From an uncultured Ruminococcus sp. (GTDB taxonomy: Bacteria > Bacillota > Clostridia > Lachnospirales > Lachnospiraceae): 64,000 bases of DNA. The notes under the pieces were generated by a model, which saw only the letters and a program-made list of their open reading frames with translations, made no database searches and had not been told where the DNA came from. Numbering within the stretch: position 1 is the stretch's first letter; every line of letters begins with the position of its first letter. Positions 28,503-37,758 of the stretch are shown here, piece by piece. Location: assembly GCA_934359255.1 (NCBI GenBank), contig CAKRLG010000009.1, positions 21,959 through 85,958 of the forward strand, given 5' to 3'. Made by a program: the position numbers and the translations under genes.

Positions 28503-30953
28503 TTATGCTGTCAACAGTTCCAGAACTGCACCCATAAGTGCCGGGCTCAGATTCATGGTTGCCAGTGTTCCGATGCCGTCTTTGCCCATCTTTTCCACAA
28601 CCGCCTGAATAGCAGACTTCAGGTTGTAAGGAATCTGAGCTTTATCAAGCAGCGCATAGCATCGTCCGGCCAGATCGTTTTCTGCGAGAGAAATACCGTC
28701 TGCAAATGTGATCACGATTTCTTTTCCTACTGCTGTTTCCGGTACTTCTACAGTCAGTGCTGCAATTGCTTTGTCGTAGGAAACTTTTACAGCTACTTCT
28801 TCGCCGTCTGCAGTTACTTTACAGCATGCTTTTTCCACACCCATGAATACTACCTTCCAGCTTCTGCTTTCCGGAATCACAGATACATTGCCCAGGGCTT
28901 TGCCGATGGTGAAAGTATCTACTTCTCCGCCGGTAAATGTCAGCTGTGTAGCTACCCAGTTTTCTTCTTTATCTACAGGTGTATCTCCCTGGTCTTCCCA
29001 CAGAGTGAAGCTTCCGTCTTCTGCCGGGAATACACGAACTTCCATAGCTTTCGGGTTATCGGTGCTGCTGTCATAATCAGCCATATCTTTCATCGGAACG
29101 ATAGCTCCTGCTTTCATCAGAACAGGCATATCTTCTACACCTCTCCACAGATCGATCATACGGCCACCCTGGTATACCATACCTGTGAAGAAGTCAACCC
29201 ACATGCCTTCCGGCAGCCAAGTTGTTACTTTCGCTGCACGCACTTCCGGATCCTGTTTCTCTGTGATCGGAGACACCAGCAGTTCAGAACCAAAGTAATA
29301 TTCATTCGGTACCTGATAAGCTTCTTCACGATCCGGCTCCTGATAATACATTGGCTGGATCAGCGGCTGATCCTCGTAATTTGCTCTGCGGTTCATGGTG
29401 TACAGATATGGAACCATTCCATGACGCAGACGCAGGTAATCTTCCATAACACCCTGTGTGATCTTATCAAATTTCCATGGTTCTTTTCCGTTGAACGGGT
29501 TATCGGTGCTGTGCAGACGGTTAATTGGAGAGAATACTCCATATTCTACCCATCTTGCCATCAGTTCGTCATCACGGATACCCATCATATGGCCACCGAT
29601 ATCATGACTCCACCATCCATATCCAACGTTGCTTGCTGTGTTGGTAAAATATGGCTGGAACTGTAAGCTTTCCCATGAGATTACACTGTCACCTGAGAAT
29701 CCTACCGGATATCTGTGACTTCCCACACCTGCATATCTTGAGAAGGTCAGCGGACGATTGCCCTTCCAGCTACTGTCCATATAATGATAATGGTTCAGCA
29801 TCCACAGCGGATCCAGTCCCGGCACTTTGGTAACAGTTCCCTGCTGCCAGTCAAGCCACCAGAAATCCACGCCTTCTTCTTCCAGCGGATGATGCAGTTC
29901 TTTCAGATACACTTCCATGAAATGTGGATCTGCCGGATCAAACTGTACCGCGATCTCACTTTCAGGATCGATTCCCATCTTTTCAGCCACACGCGGATAC
30001 AGCTCCTCGTATGCACGGATTCCATCGGCCGGATGCACATTCAGTGTAATCTTCATATTGTGCTCATGCAGCCAGGACATAAATCCTTTTGGATCCGGGA
30101 AGAAGTTTTTGTTCCAGGTATATCCTGTCCAGCCGCTTCCGTATTTCGGATCTACATCGTCAACAATATGCCAGTCCATATCAACAACAGCTACAGAGAA
30201 CGGCAGTTTTTCGTCTTCAAAACGTTCTACCAGTTCTTTATATTCATCCTCTGTGTAACGATGATAACGGCTCCACCAGTTACCAAATGCATATCTTGGC
30301 AGCAGCGGCTGTTTTCCACACAGATAATAGAAATCTTTCAGGCTTTCCAGATAACGATGTCCATATCCGAAGAAATACAGATCCTCACCATCTCCCTGTC
30401 TCGGACTTACCCATCCGTCTTCTGTCAGTGCCATCGAATGACTGTCATCCACAACAGCAAATCCTTTTCTTGAGATGATACCATGCTCCATTTTGATTTT
30501 ACCGCTGTATCTTTCGTTCAGCGGTGTGTCACCCTTCATATAGGCATCATCACTCAATTTCATAGCACCGTCGCATCCATCCAGTGTACGGGCTGTTCCA
30601 AGAAGATCACTCGGTTCGTCTCCGTAATTCCAGTTTCTTCCCCAGCCGCCACCGCCGCCTACTACTTTGATGGACAGACCGTTTGCTGCAAATGGTTTTC
30701 TGTTGTAATGAATCTCCAGAGAATCTGTATAAATAGCCAGCTCCTCTTCATCCTCAACGACCTTGAATTCCGGTACCGGGAAATCACGGTTCAGCACGGA
30801 CTGTGTTGCACGATCCTCGAATACACCTTCGCTGTTGTATTCCAGACGTACCAGTGCAGATGTCAGCATCGTGATTCGATAACAGTCTCCCTGAATGATT
30901 GCTTCTTTTTTGCTCACCGGATGTGATTCCAGCTTATACTCTTCCATTCCCAT
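28503..30953 (-). CDS. GH31 glycoside hydrolase (alpha-glucosidase type)
   Basis: An 816-residue cytoplasmic GH31 enzyme without signal peptide. The catalytic nucleophile is Asp368 in FWWLDWQQG and the acid/base Asp422 in VGFSGDSVISWESL. FSVAVVDMDWHIVDD and WWSHDIGGHMMG are conserved substrate-site blocks. Domain order is an N-terminal beta-sandwich (about 1-215), barrel (about 220-560) and proximal/distal beta domains. About 70 C-terminal residues from 745 add a helical tail I do not recognise. GGAGG is 10 nt before the start. Alpha-glucosidase is the most likely activity; sulfoquinovosidase or xylosidase cannot be excluded by eye. Confidence 0.9.
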   Translation of the reverse strand: MGMEEYKLESHPVSKKEAIIQGDCYRITMLTSALVRLEYNSEGVFEDRATQSVLNRDFPVPEFKVVEDEEELAIYTDSLEIHYNRKPFAANGLSIKVVGGGGGWGRNWNYGDEPSDLLGTARTLDGCDGAMKLSDDAYMKGDTPLNERYSGKIKMEHGIISRKGFAVVDDSHSMALTEDGWVSPRQGDGEDLYFFGYGHRYLESLKDFYYLCGKQPLLPRYAFGNWWSRYHRYTEDEYKELVERFEDEKLPFSVAVVDMDWHIVDDVDPKYGSGWTGYTWNKNFFPDPKGFMSWLHEHNMKITLNVHPADGIRAYEELYPRVAEKMGIDPESEIAVQFDPADPHFMEVYLKELHHPLEEEGVDFWWLDWQQGTVTKVPGLDPLWMLNHYHYMDSSWKGNRPLTFSRYAGVGSHRYPVGFSGDSVISWESLQFQPYFTNTASNVGYGWWSHDIGGHMMGIRDDELMARWVEYGVFSPINRLHSTDNPFNGKEPWKFDKITQGVMEDYLRLRHGMVPYLYTMNRRANYEDQPLIQPMYYQEPDREEAYQVPNEYYFGSELLVSPITEKQDPEVRAAKVTTWLPEGMWVDFFTGMVYQGGRMIDLWRGVEDMPVLMKAGAIVPMKDMADYDSSTDNPKAMEVRVFPAEDGSFTLWEDQGDTPVDKEENWVATQLTFTGGEVDTFTIGKALGNVSVIPESRSWKVVFMGVEKACCKVTADGEEVAVKVSYDKAIAALTVEVPETAVGKEIVITFADGISLAENDLAGRCYALLDKAQIPYNLKSAIQAVVEKMGKDGIGTLATMNLSPALMGAVLELLTA

Positions 30954-30995
30954 TTTGTAAAAACCTCCTTTTACTTATGTAGTTCATTTTATTAC

Positions 30996-31041
30996 AAACC
31001 GCCTGATCAGACCGTCACCTGACAATCTGACCAGGCGTTTC
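30996..31041 (-). terminator. Terminator after the first MATE gene
   Basis: CGCCTGATCAGAC (31000-31012) pairs imperfectly with TCTGACCAGGCG (31026-31037); on the minus strand the stem is followed by GTTTGTAAT. It lies 15 nt past the MATE stop. Confidence 0.6.
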
Positions 31042-31056
31042 TGTACATTATAATTT

Positions 31057-32418
31057 TTATACATCATCTCTGGTGATATTCTGCAGCCATTTGTAACTCT
31101 TGTAATGTTTGTATACGAACGGCATCTTGACGAACTCGTCCAGACAGAGCAGAAAATATACCCACATTGGCGGCAGCTTCAATATAAAAGCACTGATAAA
31201 ACCAAGTGGCACCGCGAATACCCACATGTCTATTGTATCACAGATGAATCCAAAACGCGAGTCCCCACCGGAACGAAATACACCACAAATTACGGTTGTA
31301 TTCATCGCCTGACCGATAATATAGTATGCATTAATAAATAACATGATCGTCAGATATCCCTTGGCGGTAGGTGTCAGATCCACCATGTGCATCATCAGTG
31401 GTTTGGACAGTAAAATAACAATTCCTCCAAGCACCGAACTTGCAAATGTTACCCAGCACAGACGGGACGCATCCTTCTTCGCCTGCTCTTTATTTCCATA
31501 GCCGATCGTCTTTCCAAGATAGATCGCACCGCCGTTGGCAATACCAAAGCAGAGAACCGTACCAAGGTTTCTCGCAACTACAACTACAGAGTTTGCCGCT
31601 ACGATATCACTTCCCAGATGTCCCATGATTACCGAGTACATCGTAAATGCCACGCCCCAGACAACTTCATTTCCGAATGCCGGAAGCGAATACTTCAGGA
31701 AATCCTGGAAAAGTACTTTATTCCGCTCAAACACTGCGGTGATCCGAAAACGTACCGTTTTAAAACGTGTTGCATCGATCATACATACCGTCAGTTCCAC
31801 TCCACGGGCAATCGTTGTTGCCAGCGCTGCTCCCTGTGCACCCATCTTCGGCATGCCAAACAGTCCGAAAATAAATACTGCATTCAGAATAATATTCAGC
31901 ACCAGTGCCGAACCGAAAGTCCACATGGAAAATACTACTCGCTCAATGCTTCGCATGATACACAGATATACTTGCGAAATACTCATGAACAGATAGGAAA
32001 TTCCCACGATACGAAGATACCCGGAACCAATCCGGATCAGCTCCGGATCATTGGTGAAAATCTTCATCAACAGACCCGGGAATCCACAGGCTCCCAGCGC
32101 GAAAACTGCTGATATTCCGCAGGAAAAACGGAGTGCGATACCCATAATTTTTTCAATGGTTTTCGGATCTTTCTTTCCCCAGTACTGTGCTGCCAGCATC
32201 GTCGATCCGGAAGAAATTCCGGTATACACCAGCTGCAGGATAAACATCACCTGGTTGGCAAGAGACACCGCCGACAGCGTATCCTGTCCCACATACCCTA
32301 CCATGATAACATCCGCAGAGCTTACCGCTGTACTGATCAGGTTCTGCACTGCGATCGGCAGAACAAGTGCAAACAGGGAACGGTAAAATCCGTTTTGCTT
32401 TGTTTGTGTCTTTTCCAT
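31057..32418 (-). CDS. MATE family efflux transporter
   Basis: A 453-residue membrane protein with twelve predicted hydrophobic helices in two similar halves, characteristic of MATE exporters, which expel organic cations or drugs using Na+ or H+. The N-terminal PIAVQNLISTAVSSADVIMVGYVG and the mid-protein NEVVWGVAFTMYSVIMGHLG are the repeat starts of the two bundles. Substrate unknown. It lies alone, with its own terminator, and is only distantly similar to the second MATE protein at 38684. Confidence 0.9.
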   Translation of the reverse strand: MEKTQTKQNGFYRSLFALVLPIAVQNLISTAVSSADVIMVGYVGQDTLSAVSLANQVMFILQLVYTGISSGSTMLAAQYWGKKDPKTIEKIMGIALRFSCGISAVFALGACGFPGLLMKIFTNDPELIRIGSGYLRIVGISYLFMSISQVYLCIMRSIERVVFSMWTFGSALVLNIILNAVFIFGLFGMPKMGAQGAALATTIARGVELTVCMIDATRFKTVRFRITAVFERNKVLFQDFLKYSLPAFGNEVVWGVAFTMYSVIMGHLGSDIVAANSVVVVARNLGTVLCFGIANGGAIYLGKTIGYGNKEQAKKDASRLCWVTFASSVLGGIVILLSKPLMMHMVDLTPTAKGYLTIMLFINAYYIIGQAMNTTVICGVFRSGGDSRFGFICDTIDMWVFAVPLGFISAFILKLPPMWVYFLLCLDEFVKMPFVYKHYKSYKWLQNITRDDV

Positions 32419-32533
32419 AAAAAGTCCCCCAATTCCTATGTTTTTACTGTACTGATTGTACTATAGAAATCGGGGGAATTCCTCTAATAAAATGACAAAA
32501 AAGTGTACTATTTTGACTTTTTAACCCTGTGTT

Positions 32534-33736
32534 TTATTTTAAGGAAGAAACAATCTTCTCAGCCAGTGCTTCCAGGGATGCTTCCTGTGCTTCTTTTACT
32601 GCGGAACGGATCGTTACACCTTCCTCTAAGAGTTCAATATTTTTCATGCCGGTAAAGATTTCGCGCATCTGTTTTCCGGCAACCGGTGCCCAGGTTCCGT
32701 TTTCCATGATAGCTACGGTACGGTTCTGCAGGCTGTGTGCTTTCAGTTCCGACAATACCGTCTCCATCTTGGTAAAGATACCGCCATTATAACTTGGTGC
32801 GGCAAATACCAGATGGCTGCATCGGAAGGATTCCGATACGATCACGGAAGGATCGGTCACAGATACATCGTACATGGCAATATTCTTCACGCCTTTATCT
32901 GCCAGTTTGGATGCCAGGATCTCTGCTGCATTTTCCGTATTGCCATAGATCGACGCATAGGCGATCATAACTGCCTGATCTTCCGGTTTGTAGCTGCTCC
33001 AGGTGTCGTATTTTTCAATAAACCATCCAAGATTCTCTCTCCAGATCGGCCCGTGCAGCGGGCAGATCATCTTGATTTCCAGTGTTGCCGCTTTCTTCAG
33101 AAGGTTCTGCACCTGTACACCGTATTTTCCGACGATATTGATAAAATATCTTCTGGCATCATCCAGCCAGTCTCTCTCAAAGTTCACTTCGTCTGCAAAC
33201 AGGTTTCCGTTGATCGCTCCGAAGGTTCCGAAACCATCTGCAGAAAACAGGATCTTATCTGCGGTATCATAAGAAACCATAGCTTCCGGCCAGTGTACCA
33301 TCGGTGCCATCACAAAGGCAAAGGTATGTTTTCCAACACATAAGGTATCCATTTCTTTTACAATCACGGTGCGTTCTTCCACCGGGAAATCAAAGAACTG
33401 TTTTAACATCGGAACGGTCTTGGCATTGCATACCAGTTTCACATCCGGATATCTTCTTACCACATCTCCGATGACCGCGCAGTGATCCGGTTCCATATGG
33501 TTCACGATCAGATAATCCAGTGTTCTTCCGTTCAGTACATATTCCAGATTTTCGAAAAACAGTCCGCTGATGGATGCGTCCACGGTATCTAACAGAACCG
33601 TTTTTTCGTCCAGCAGGACATAAGAGTTATAAGAAACTCCTCTTGGAATCGGGTATACATTTTCAAATAAAGCCAGTCTGCGGTCACTTCCGCCGATCCA
33701 GTATAAATCATCCGTTACTTTTTTCACACAATGCAT
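32534..33736 (-). CDS. FprA-type flavodiiron protein
   Basis: A-type flavoproteins reduce O2 to water, and some reduce NO, protecting anaerobes. The 400-residue product has an N-terminal metallo-beta-lactamase-like diiron domain, with the ligand motif NHMEPDH and later MVHWPEAMVSYD and CPLHGPIW. A C-terminal flavodoxin domain contains the FMN loop ASIYGNTENAAEILA and PSYNGG. The ATG at 33736 has GAGGAG 7 nt upstream and is preferred over an upstream GTG. It needs a rubredoxin or NADH partner encoded elsewhere. Confidence 0.93.
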   Translation of the reverse strand: MHCVKKVTDDLYWIGGSDRRLALFENVYPIPRGVSYNSYVLLDEKTVLLDTVDASISGLFFENLEYVLNGRTLDYLIVNHMEPDHCAVIGDVVRRYPDVKLVCNAKTVPMLKQFFDFPVEERTVIVKEMDTLCVGKHTFAFVMAPMVHWPEAMVSYDTADKILFSADGFGTFGAINGNLFADEVNFERDWLDDARRYFINIVGKYGVQVQNLLKKAATLEIKMICPLHGPIWRENLGWFIEKYDTWSSYKPEDQAVMIAYASIYGNTENAAEILASKLADKGVKNIAMYDVSVTDPSVIVSESFRCSHLVFAAPSYNGGIFTKMETVLSELKAHSLQNRTVAIMENGTWAPVAGKQMREIFTGMKNIELLEEGVTIRSAVKEAQEASLEALAEKIVSSLK

Positions 33737-33820
33737 GATGTAACTCCTCACTTTCGCTTTTGTTTTTCTACATTATACTGTTTTCAGACATTTCTTTCAA
33801 GTAATAAACATAGGTTAACT

Positions 33821-33961
33821 GTAACTATTCAGTATCCACTGTCCCGCGAGGTGTTTTGACATGAATATGTCAAAATCCCGAGACATACAAGCCAAAATGC
33901 CATCACCGAAGGTGATTTTTATGCATTTTGGCTCGTAACTGTGAAGGTACTGAACAGTTAC
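33821..33961. repeat. 141-bp structured repeat, copy 1
   Basis: Ends are 15-bp inverted repeats with two mismatches (GTAACTATTCAGTAT and GTACTGAACAGTTAC), with pairing extending a few bases outward. Inside are two hairpins: TTTTGACAT-gaat-ATGTCAAAA, and AGCCAAAATGC with its complement around a CATCACC/GGTGAT stem. Its reverse complement is almost identical to the copy at 62765-62906 (about six differences). It lies 10 nt past the sigE stop. No ORF. Likely a mobile or structured-RNA repeat family. Confidence 0.85.
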
Positions 33962-33971
33962 GTTTAACTGT

Positions 33972-34709
33972 TTATTCATAGCGAACAATTTCTTTTTTTA
34001 ACCGCACCATGATCCTTTTTTCCAGTCTTGAGATGTAGGATTGAGAAATTCCGAGAAGATCTGCCACCTCTTTTTGCGTTTTTTCTTTCCCATCCGGCTG
34101 ATTCAGCCCGAAGCGAAGGCAGATGATCATCTTTTCTCTGGCATTTAGCTTGTTAATAGCTTTTACCAGAAGCTTACACTCCACCTCGTGCTCCAGATCC
34201 CTGTAAATTACATCTTCGTCTGTTCCGAGGATATCAGAAAGCAGCAGCTCATTCCCATCCCAGTCCACATTCAACGGTTCATCGATGGAGACTTCCATGC
34301 GGGTTCTGCTGTTTCTTCTCAGATACATAAGAATTTCGTTTTCGATACAGCGGGACGCATACGTTGCAAGTTTGATCTTCTTTTCCGGATTGAAGGTATT
34401 GATCGCCTTGATCAGTCCGATGGTTCCGATCGAGATCAGATCTTCCATTCCCACACCGGTGTTATCAAACTTCTGTGCGATATAGACCACAAGGCGCAGA
34501 TTGTGTTCGATCAGACTTGCCCTCGCCTGCTGGCTGTCCTCTTTTGTCAGACTCTCTATCACTGCGGATTCCTGCTGAGGAGATAACGGGTTCGGCAGTA
34601 CATCTGCTCCACCGATATAATACACCTCTCCGGGTTTTCTCCACAGCACGCGGGAAAACCCCGGTAACATACGCATACGAAAATGACTGGGTAATGCTGC
34701 CTGCATCAT
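33972..34709 (-). CDS. sigE: Sporulation sigma factor SigE
   Basis: The early mother-cell sigma factor, made as an inactive pro-protein and cut by SpoIIGA. The 245-residue product has a hydrophobic/basic N-terminal stretch upstream of [17 protein letters not shown], where processing occurs in the family. It has region 2 ([47 protein letters not shown]) and region 4 ([23 protein letters not shown]). GGAGG lies 7 nt before the Met at 34709. It follows spoIIGA by 11 nt on the same strand, confirming SigE rather than SigK. Confidence 0.96.
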   Translation of the reverse strand: MMQAALPSHFRMRMLPGFSRVLWRKPGEVYYIGGADVLPNPLSPQQESAVIESLTKEDSQQARASLIEHNLRLVVYIAQKFDNTGVGMEDLISIGTIGLIKAINTFNPEKKIKLATYASRCIENEILMYLRRNSRTRMEVSIDEPLNVDWDGNELLLSDILGTDEDVIYRDLEHEVECKLLVKAINKLNAREKMIICLRFGLNQPDGKEKTQKEVADLLGISQSYISRLEKRIMVRLKKEIVRYE

Positions 34710-34720
34710 AGAATTTCCTC

Positions 34721-35578
34721 CTAACTGTCTATCAGACTTGGATGTAAGATCATCTGACAGTCCCCGAAAGCAGAACTGCCCTCCCACGAAAAAGCGACCA
34801 CCGGAGCGTGGATCACTTTCTGTACTTTTTCATTTTCCAGGTACATGGCATCCAGTGTGACTGCTACCAGCAGCCCGCAAGAACAGCCAAGACTGGAATA
34901 AGCCAGAAAATGTGGACGCATACGCCGAAACACCAAAGCCGGTTCCTTTTCTGCCTTTCCCCTCTGAAATTCCTGTAATTTTTCCATCGTATCTGCATCA
35001 CAAAGCTTTTCCAGAGTTTCTTTTTGAATGATACTTACCGGTTTTTGCGTGATCGGATCATACAGGCTGTTCCCTGTATCAAAAAAGGCATTTACCTCTG
35101 TAATCTGCCCTTCCATCTGCAGCCTTGCCCGGCAGCGGATCCTGCTTTTTTTTCTCCATTCCCGGTAACGCGGAAGAACAGCAGCATACACAAGGTAGCA
35201 GACGGTTCCCGCCAGCAACACGTCTTTGGTCCCGGCAAATCCCAGGAATCGTTTCAGGACTTCCAGCATACCTCCCATGAGGAATCCTGCTATGTACAGA
35301 CCGACGATTCCACCACAAAGCCTTCCGGGTGTCCGCAGTCCACATCCAAACCTCACCATGATTGTGTTGATTGCCACATATGCCAGTAATGTATTCACCG
35401 GAAAGCTGACGGGGAAAAGAATCAACAGACAATAACTCAAAGCTCCAAAAGCAGCTCCTCCAAGAGAAGTCAATACTCCTGCCCTTCCTCCACACAGTTT
35501 TTTTACCAGTCGGAGTAAATAATAATCCATCACCAGATTGGTAACAAACAGTTCATCCGGATAGATTGTGTAAGACAA
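34721..35578 (-). CDS. spoIIGA: Sigma-E processing peptidase SpoIIGA
   Basis: A membrane aspartic protease that activates pro-SigE after septation. I place the start at a TTG (35578), giving [19 protein letters not shown], the expected SpoIIGA N-terminus, with AGGGGG 6 nt upstream; the ATG at 35620 would add 14 atypical residues. The N-terminal half has five hydrophobic helices. The C-terminal half carries the protease motif [12 protein letters not shown] with the catalytic Asp, then a strand-rich domain. It is coupled to sigE. The region before the start has a striking promoter and inverted repeat. Confidence 0.92.
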   Translation of the reverse strand: MSYTIYPDELFVTNLVMDYYLLRLVKKLCGGRAGVLTSLGGAAFGALSYCLLILFPVSFPVNTLLAYVAINTIMVRFGCGLRTPGRLCGGIVGLYIAGFLMGGMLEVLKRFLGFAGTKDVLLAGTVCYLVYAAVLPRYREWRKKSRIRCRARLQMEGQITEVNAFFDTGNSLYDPITQKPVSIIQKETLEKLCDADTMEKLQEFQRGKAEKEPALVFRRMRPHFLAYSSLGCSCGLLVAVTLDAMYLENEKVQKVIHAPVVAFSWEGSSAFGDCQMILHPSLIDS

Positions 35579-35579
35579 A

Positions 35580-35648
35580 AAGCACCCCCTGTTCCATCTG
35601 GAATACTTACTGGAAAACAAGTATTATTATATGGAACAGGAAGTGCTT
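35580..35648 (-). promoter_or_regulatory. Inverted repeat overlapping the spoIIGA ribosome-binding site
   Basis: On the minus strand AAGCACTTCCTGTTCCAT (35648-35631) can pair over all 18 positions (two G-U) with ATGGAACAGGGGGTGCTT (35597-35580). The 3' arm contains the AGGGGG ribosome-binding site; a smaller AATACTT/AAGTATT stem lies inside. The 5' arm falls inside the predicted promoter, so only RNA started farther upstream would fold this way. Confidence 0.7.
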
Positions 35649-35658
35649 ATTTTGTCAA
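35626..35658 (-). promoter_or_regulatory. spoIIG promoter with 21-bp spacer
   Basis: Perfect TTGACA (35653-35658) and perfect TATAAT (35626-35631) on the minus strand are separated by 21 bp rather than 17. The B. subtilis spoIIG promoter, activated by Spo0A, also has an abnormally long (22-bp) spacer. A TGTCGAA sequence at 35667-35673 would lie near -50, where Spo0A binds in that promoter. Confidence 0.7.
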
Positions 35659-35659
35659 A

Positions 35660-35698
35660 AATGGGGTGTCGAACGACAGTTTCGCTCGACACCCCATT
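35660..35698 (-). terminator. Terminator of the GH13 gene containing a Spo0A-box-like sequence
   Basis: A perfect 13-bp stem AATGGGGTGTCGA (35660-35672) / TCGACACCCCATT (35686-35698), followed on the minus strand by T residues, suits termination of the upstream GH13 transcript. The stem includes TGTCGAA (35667-35673) and, on the other side, a TGTCGAG variant. These resemble the Spo0A box TGNCGAA, so the site may serve both purposes. Confidence 0.6.
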
Positions 35699-35773
35699 CC
35701 TGATTTTTCGCTTTTTCGAAATTATTATACATATTCCTTCCGGATCAGCGGTATATTTTCTTGTTTTTTATTA

Positions 35774-37432
35774 TTATTTGTAGAGAATTACTCTTGTTTC
35801 ATATGGCTGCAGAGCACCTGCTACATGGTTTTTGTAGTTTGTGATCAGCTCTTCGCCTTCTTTTCCTTCGAACAGATCGCAAGGTACTTCTTTGTTTGTG
35901 AAGTTACAAGCTACCACCAGTTTCTCATCGCCAAGTGTTCTCTCGTATGCATAGATATCATCGTTGTCTTCCAGCAATCCGTGGAATACACCTTCTACGA
36001 TAATCTCATTCTCATGACGCAGCCGGATCAGTTTCTGATAGTAGTAGAATACACTGTCTTTATCTTCCAGGGCAGCTTTTGCGTTGATCTGTGTGTAGTT
36101 TTTATTCACACTGATCCATGGAGTTCCTGTGGTAAATCCTGCATTTGCGCTGTCATCCCACTGCATCGGAGTTCTTGCATTGTCACGGCTGACCATCTTC
36201 AGGCAGTTCAGCATCTCTTCTTCTGTCATCAGACCGCTCTCGGTATACTCTTTATATGCGTTGATAGCTTCGATATCTTTGTAATCATCAATGGTTTTGA
36301 AATATGCATTGGTCATACCGATTTCTTCGCCCTGATAGATATACGGAGAACCTTTCAGCATATGCAGACAGGTTGCGATCATCTTTGCGGATACCTCACG
36401 GTACATCGGGCTGTCATCACCGAATCTGGATACCGCACGTGGCTGATCGTGGTTATCCCAGTACAGACTGTTCCATGCTTTTCCTTCCAGGTCATTCTGC
36501 CATTTGTTCATAACGGCGCGGACTTTTTTCATTTCCGGTTTCTTAGTGGTCCATTTGCCGTATTTTCCTTCTGTTGTTCCCATGTGTTCAAACTGGAATA
36601 CCATGTTCAGTTCGCTTCCATCCAGATTTGCATATTTCTTTGCTTCCTCTGTGGTAACACCTGGTGTTTCACCAACAGTGATCAGATCAAATTTGGAAAG
36701 TACACGCTGGTTCATTTCCTGCAGATATTCATGTACATGAGGTCCGTTGCATACATATGGTGACATATCGCCATGCAGTCCATCACGGATTTCTCCGTCC
36801 GGATATGCAGGATCTTTGGAGATCATGCTGATAACGTCCATACGGAAACCATCTACACCTTTTTCACACCACCAGGTCATCATGTTAAATACTTCGTCAC
36901 GTACTACCGGGTTCTCCCAGTTCAGATCCGGCTGTTTTTTGGAGAAGCAGTGCAGATAATACATTCCTGTTTCTTCGTCAAATTCCCAGACAGAACCTCC
37001 GAAGCATGCTCCCCAGTTATTTGGCTCTTTGCCGTCTTTCGGATCTTTCCAGATATAGTAATCACGATACGGATTGTCTTTTGATTTTTTGCTTTCCAGG
37101 AACCATCTGTGCTCATCGGAGCTGTGGTTTACTACCAGGTCCATCACCAGTTTGATGCCTCGTTTGTGCATCTCAGCGATCATCCGGTCAAAGTCTTCCA
37201 TTGTTCCAAAATCGGTCATGATATCCTGATAATCGGAGATATCATATCCATTGTCATCGTTCGGGGATTTATAGATTGGTGACAGCCAGATCACATCAAC
37301 TCCCAGTTCTTTCAGATAATCCAGATGTTCGGTAATACCATTCAGATCGCCGATACCGTCTCCGTTGCTGTCTGCGAAACTTCTTGGATAAATCTGGTAA
37401 ATAACACTACTTTTCCACCATGCTTTGCTCAT
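35774..37432 (-). CDS. malL: GH13 oligo-1,6-glucosidase-type alpha-glucosidase
   Basis: A 552-residue cytoplasmic GH13 (subfamily-31-like) enzyme. The nucleophile is Asp199 in GFRMDVIS, the acid/base Glu255 in VGETPG, and the third carboxylate Asp329 in WDNHDQPR. Val200 directly follows the nucleophile, the residue associated with alpha-1,6 (isomaltose-type) preference; the other GH13 enzyme in this window has Ala there. It is transcribed away from the AraC regulator at 37759, which may control it, and its terminator overlaps the spoIIG control region. The gene symbol is by resemblance. Confidence 0.92.
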   Translation of the reverse strand: MSKAWWKSSVIYQIYPRSFADSNGDGIGDLNGITEHLDYLKELGVDVIWLSPIYKSPNDDNGYDISDYQDIMTDFGTMEDFDRMIAEMHKRGIKLVMDLVVNHSSDEHRWFLESKKSKDNPYRDYYIWKDPKDGKEPNNWGACFGGSVWEFDEETGMYYLHCFSKKQPDLNWENPVVRDEVFNMMTWWCEKGVDGFRMDVISMISKDPAYPDGEIRDGLHGDMSPYVCNGPHVHEYLQEMNQRVLSKFDLITVGETPGVTTEEAKKYANLDGSELNMVFQFEHMGTTEGKYGKWTTKKPEMKKVRAVMNKWQNDLEGKAWNSLYWDNHDQPRAVSRFGDDSPMYREVSAKMIATCLHMLKGSPYIYQGEEIGMTNAYFKTIDDYKDIEAINAYKEYTESGLMTEEEMLNCLKMVSRDNARTPMQWDDSANAGFTTGTPWISVNKNYTQINAKAALEDKDSVFYYYQKLIRLRHENEIIVEGVFHGLLEDNDDIYAYERTLGDEKLVVACNFTNKEVPCDLFEGKEGEELITNYKNHVAGALQPYETRVILYK

Positions 37433-37758
37433 ATGTTTGTCCTCTTTTCTTTCTTCCGAAAATTTTCTGTATTTTCAGACTCGTTTTCATATATATTCAG
37501 GATACTATATTTCTTTTTTCACTTCTTGTAATATATTGCTATTTTTTTATACTATATTCACTTCCTGATACTCTGCTTTTGACAGGTATGCAATATCTTC
37601 CTGTCTGTTTCTTGATTTTTTCATAAGAAATACACAAAGCAGAATCATCCACGATATCCCTGTAACCGATTCCCCATCTCTTTCTTTTTTGAAAATCATA
37701 TGTTATCTTTAGATTATAAAGTTACTCGAATATATTTTAATCAAAGGACTGTATTGAC
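37433..37758. other. 326-nt divergent intergenic region malL / araC-type
   Basis: AT- and pyrimidine-rich with no ORF. For the plus-strand regulator a possible promoter is TTGAAA (37689-37694) with GATTAT (37712-37717), spacing 17. On the minus strand TGAAAACG near 37485 resembles half of a catabolite-response element, but the other half is poor. Both are weak. Confidence 0.35.
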
